NCBI GenBank assembly: GCA_903642235.1
Contig: CAHJWL010000003.1
Location: 310,001-374,000, forward strand
Direction of reading: 5' to 3'
Source of the DNA: Acidobacteriaceae bacterium
GTDB taxonomy: Bacteria; Acidobacteriota; Terriglobia; Terriglobales; Acidobacteriaceae
Length of the DNA stretch: 64,000 nt
The position numbers and the translations under genes were made by a program. The notes under the pieces are model-generated. The model had not been told where the DNA came from and searched no databases. It worked only from the letters and a program-made list of their open reading frames with translations. Positions within the stretch are counted from its first letter, which is position 1, and every line of letters starts with the position of its first letter. Shown in pieces: positions 62,936-64,000 of the stretch.

Positions 62936-64000
62936 ATGGATCTCCACGCTAAAATTCGCACAATCCCGCCAAAGCCCGGCTGCTACCTCTACAAGAACGC
63001 TGAGGGCACGGTTATTTACGTCGGCAAGGCGAAGAACCTCCGCTCCCGCGTCCGCTCCTATTTCCTCGAGGCCTCACAGGCCAATCGCAAGACCGGCTCC
63101 CTCATGCGCGAAGCCGTCGACGTCGACTACATCGTCGTCGACAACGAACGCGAAGCCCTCGCGCTCGAAAACAACCTCATCAAGCAGCGCAAACCCCGCT
63201 TCAACATCCTGCTGCGCGATGACAAGACCTACCCCTACATCAAGCTCACCATGGGTGACCGCTTCCCCAAGGTCTTCGTCACCCGCAAGCTCCGCAAAGA
63301 TGGCGGCCAGTACTTCGGCCCCTACTTCCCCGGCAACCTCGCCCATCGCCTCGTCGATCTCATCCATCGCTCCTTCCTCATCCCCTCCTGCAAGGTTGAT
63401 CTCTCCCGCTATCACCCGCGCGCCTGCCTGCAGTTCTACATCAAGCGCTGCCTTGGCCCCTGCGTGGAGGAGCACACCACGCCCGAGATCTACAAGCAGA
63501 CCATTCGTGACGTCCAGCTCTTCCTCGACGGCCGCCCCAACGAGCTTGAAAAGCTCCTCACCGCCCGCATGGAAGCAGCCGCCGAGAACATGCAGTTCGA
63601 GCTCGCAGCCCGCCTCCGCGATCAGATCGTCACCGTCCACCAGGCTCAGGACAAGCAGCGTATCGTTACCGCCGACGACAGCGAGGCCGACGTCTTCGGT
63701 TTCCACTTCGAAAATGAAATGCTCGCCGTCAACCTCTTCCACATGCGCGGCGGCAAGATCGTCGATCGTCGCGACTTCTTCTGGGAAGACCTCCCCGACC
63801 TCCAGTCCTCCTTCGGTGAAAACCTCAACGAACTCGCGACTGACGACGACATCAACGACTCCAGCGCCACCGTCTCCCCTGCCCCCTCCCTGCCGTCCTC
63901 TCGACCGGAGTCGCAGCGTAGCGAAGACGCAGTGGAGAGACCCCCGCATTCTGCTTCCGCCGAAACCACCCCCGGCCTCCTCGGCTCCTCCGACATCACC
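62936..64000 (+). CDS. uvrC: Excinuclease ABC subunit C, N-terminal 355 residues
   Basis: Partial at right edge. The GIY-YIG nuclease domain is clear (PKPGCYLYKNAEGTVIYVGKAKNLRSRV), followed by LRDDKTYPYIKLT, the Cys cluster region and a UVR motif (NMQFELAARLRDQI, about residues 220-235) that contacts UvrB. DVFGFHFENEMLAV begins the middle region. Near residues 305-350 a Ser/Pro/Glu-rich stretch includes a translated copy of the dispersed repeat. ATG 62936 is the family start; no strong SD precedes it. Confidence 0.95.
   Translation, partial: MDLHAKIRTIPPKPGCYLYKNAEGTVIYVGKAKNLRSRVRSYFLEASQANRKTGSLMREAVDVDYIVVDNEREALALENNLIKQRKPRFNILLRDDKTYPYIKLTMGDRFPKVFVTRKLRKDGGQYFGPYFPGNLAHRLVDLIHRSFLIPSCKVDLSRYHPRACLQFYIKRCLGPCVEEHTTPEIYKQTIRDVQLFLDGRPNELEKLLTARMEAAAENMQFELAARLRDQIVTVHQAQDKQRIVTADDSEADVFGFHFENEMLAVNLFHMRGGKIVDRRDFFWEDLPDLQSSFGENLNELATDDDINDSSATVSPAPSLPSSRPESQRSEDAVERPPHSASAETTPGLLGSSDIT
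63901..63955. repeat. Dispersed repeat translated inside uvrC
   Basis: TCGACCGGAGTCGCAGCGTA, then GCGAAGACGCAGTGGAGAGA and CCCCCGCATTCTGCTT resembles the intergenic repeat at 21057 (GACCGGAG... TGGAGAAACCC) but lies in frame inside the uvrC linker (about residues 322-340). It encodes a Ser/Arg/Glu-rich peptide between the UVR region and the C-terminal endonuclease part. Confidence 0.55.

Overview
The window is a 64 kb chromosomal segment from a GC-rich bacterium, most likely an acidobacterium of the Terriglobales/Acidobacteriaceae type (Granulicella, Edaphobacter, Terriglobus and relatives). This placement is an inference from gene content and style: a BY-kinase exopolysaccharide locus, OprB-type porin, CNT nucleoside carrier, GH76 enzyme, several HicAB/ParDE/Uma2 modules, strong GC3 coding, and short intergenic repeats built on GTCATCCCGACCG(A/G)AG. 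The Lnt, OmpA/Pal-like lipoprotein and Wza-like export protein show a Gram-negative envelope. No rRNA, tRNA, CRISPR array, transposase or prophage was seen.

Layout. 1-5.7 kb (minus): a four-gene run coding an ATP-grasp ligase with a basic tail, a GCS2 carboxylate-amine ligase, an M29-like metallo-aminopeptidase and a second, divergent ATP-grasp-like protein, followed by a PilZ protein and an atypical response regulator that runs off the left edge. A serine esterase is divergent from the cluster. This looks like a peptide- or amide-forming pathway of unknown product. 7-8 kb: rpsP and the KH protein KhpA. 8-17 kb: exopolysaccharide locus, with uxs and ugd (UDP-xylose supply) divergent from a Wzc-like kinase, a Wza-like export protein, two glycosyltransferases and a WcaF-like acetyltransferase. 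17-22 kb: a CheY-like regulator, an ABC importer (ATPase and a double permease), a tiny TTG-start membrane peptide and a short AI-2E family protein. 22-27 kb: purQ, thiG, an OprB porin and a prepilin peptidase.

27-43 kb: the complex I locus in the order nuoA-C-D-x-x-E-F-hicAB-G-H-(uma2)-J-K-L-M-N. nuoB and nuoI, which carry the N2 and N6a/N6b iron-sulfur clusters, are missing. A toxin-antitoxin pair lies between nuoF and nuoG, and an antisense Uma2 gene sits in the usual nuoI slot.

43-64 kb: nucleoside carrier, ParDE, GH76, SDR, purine nucleoside phosphorylase (with a G13 tract at its start), a PlsC-type acyltransferase, S1/P1 nuclease, prfB with its +1 frameshift site, a broken Uma2 gene, lnt, an APC-type transporter with a large cytoplasmic tail, a small AT-hook protein, a methyltransferase, a mazG-GNAT-enolase superfamily operon that resembles an N-succinylamino acid racemase pathway, an OmpA lipoprotein, and the first 355 codons of uvrC, which contain a copy of the dispersed repeat translated in frame.

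Limits: all identifications come from reading motifs and family resemblance; no database search was run. Start codons are stated with their reasons, and several remain ambiguous.
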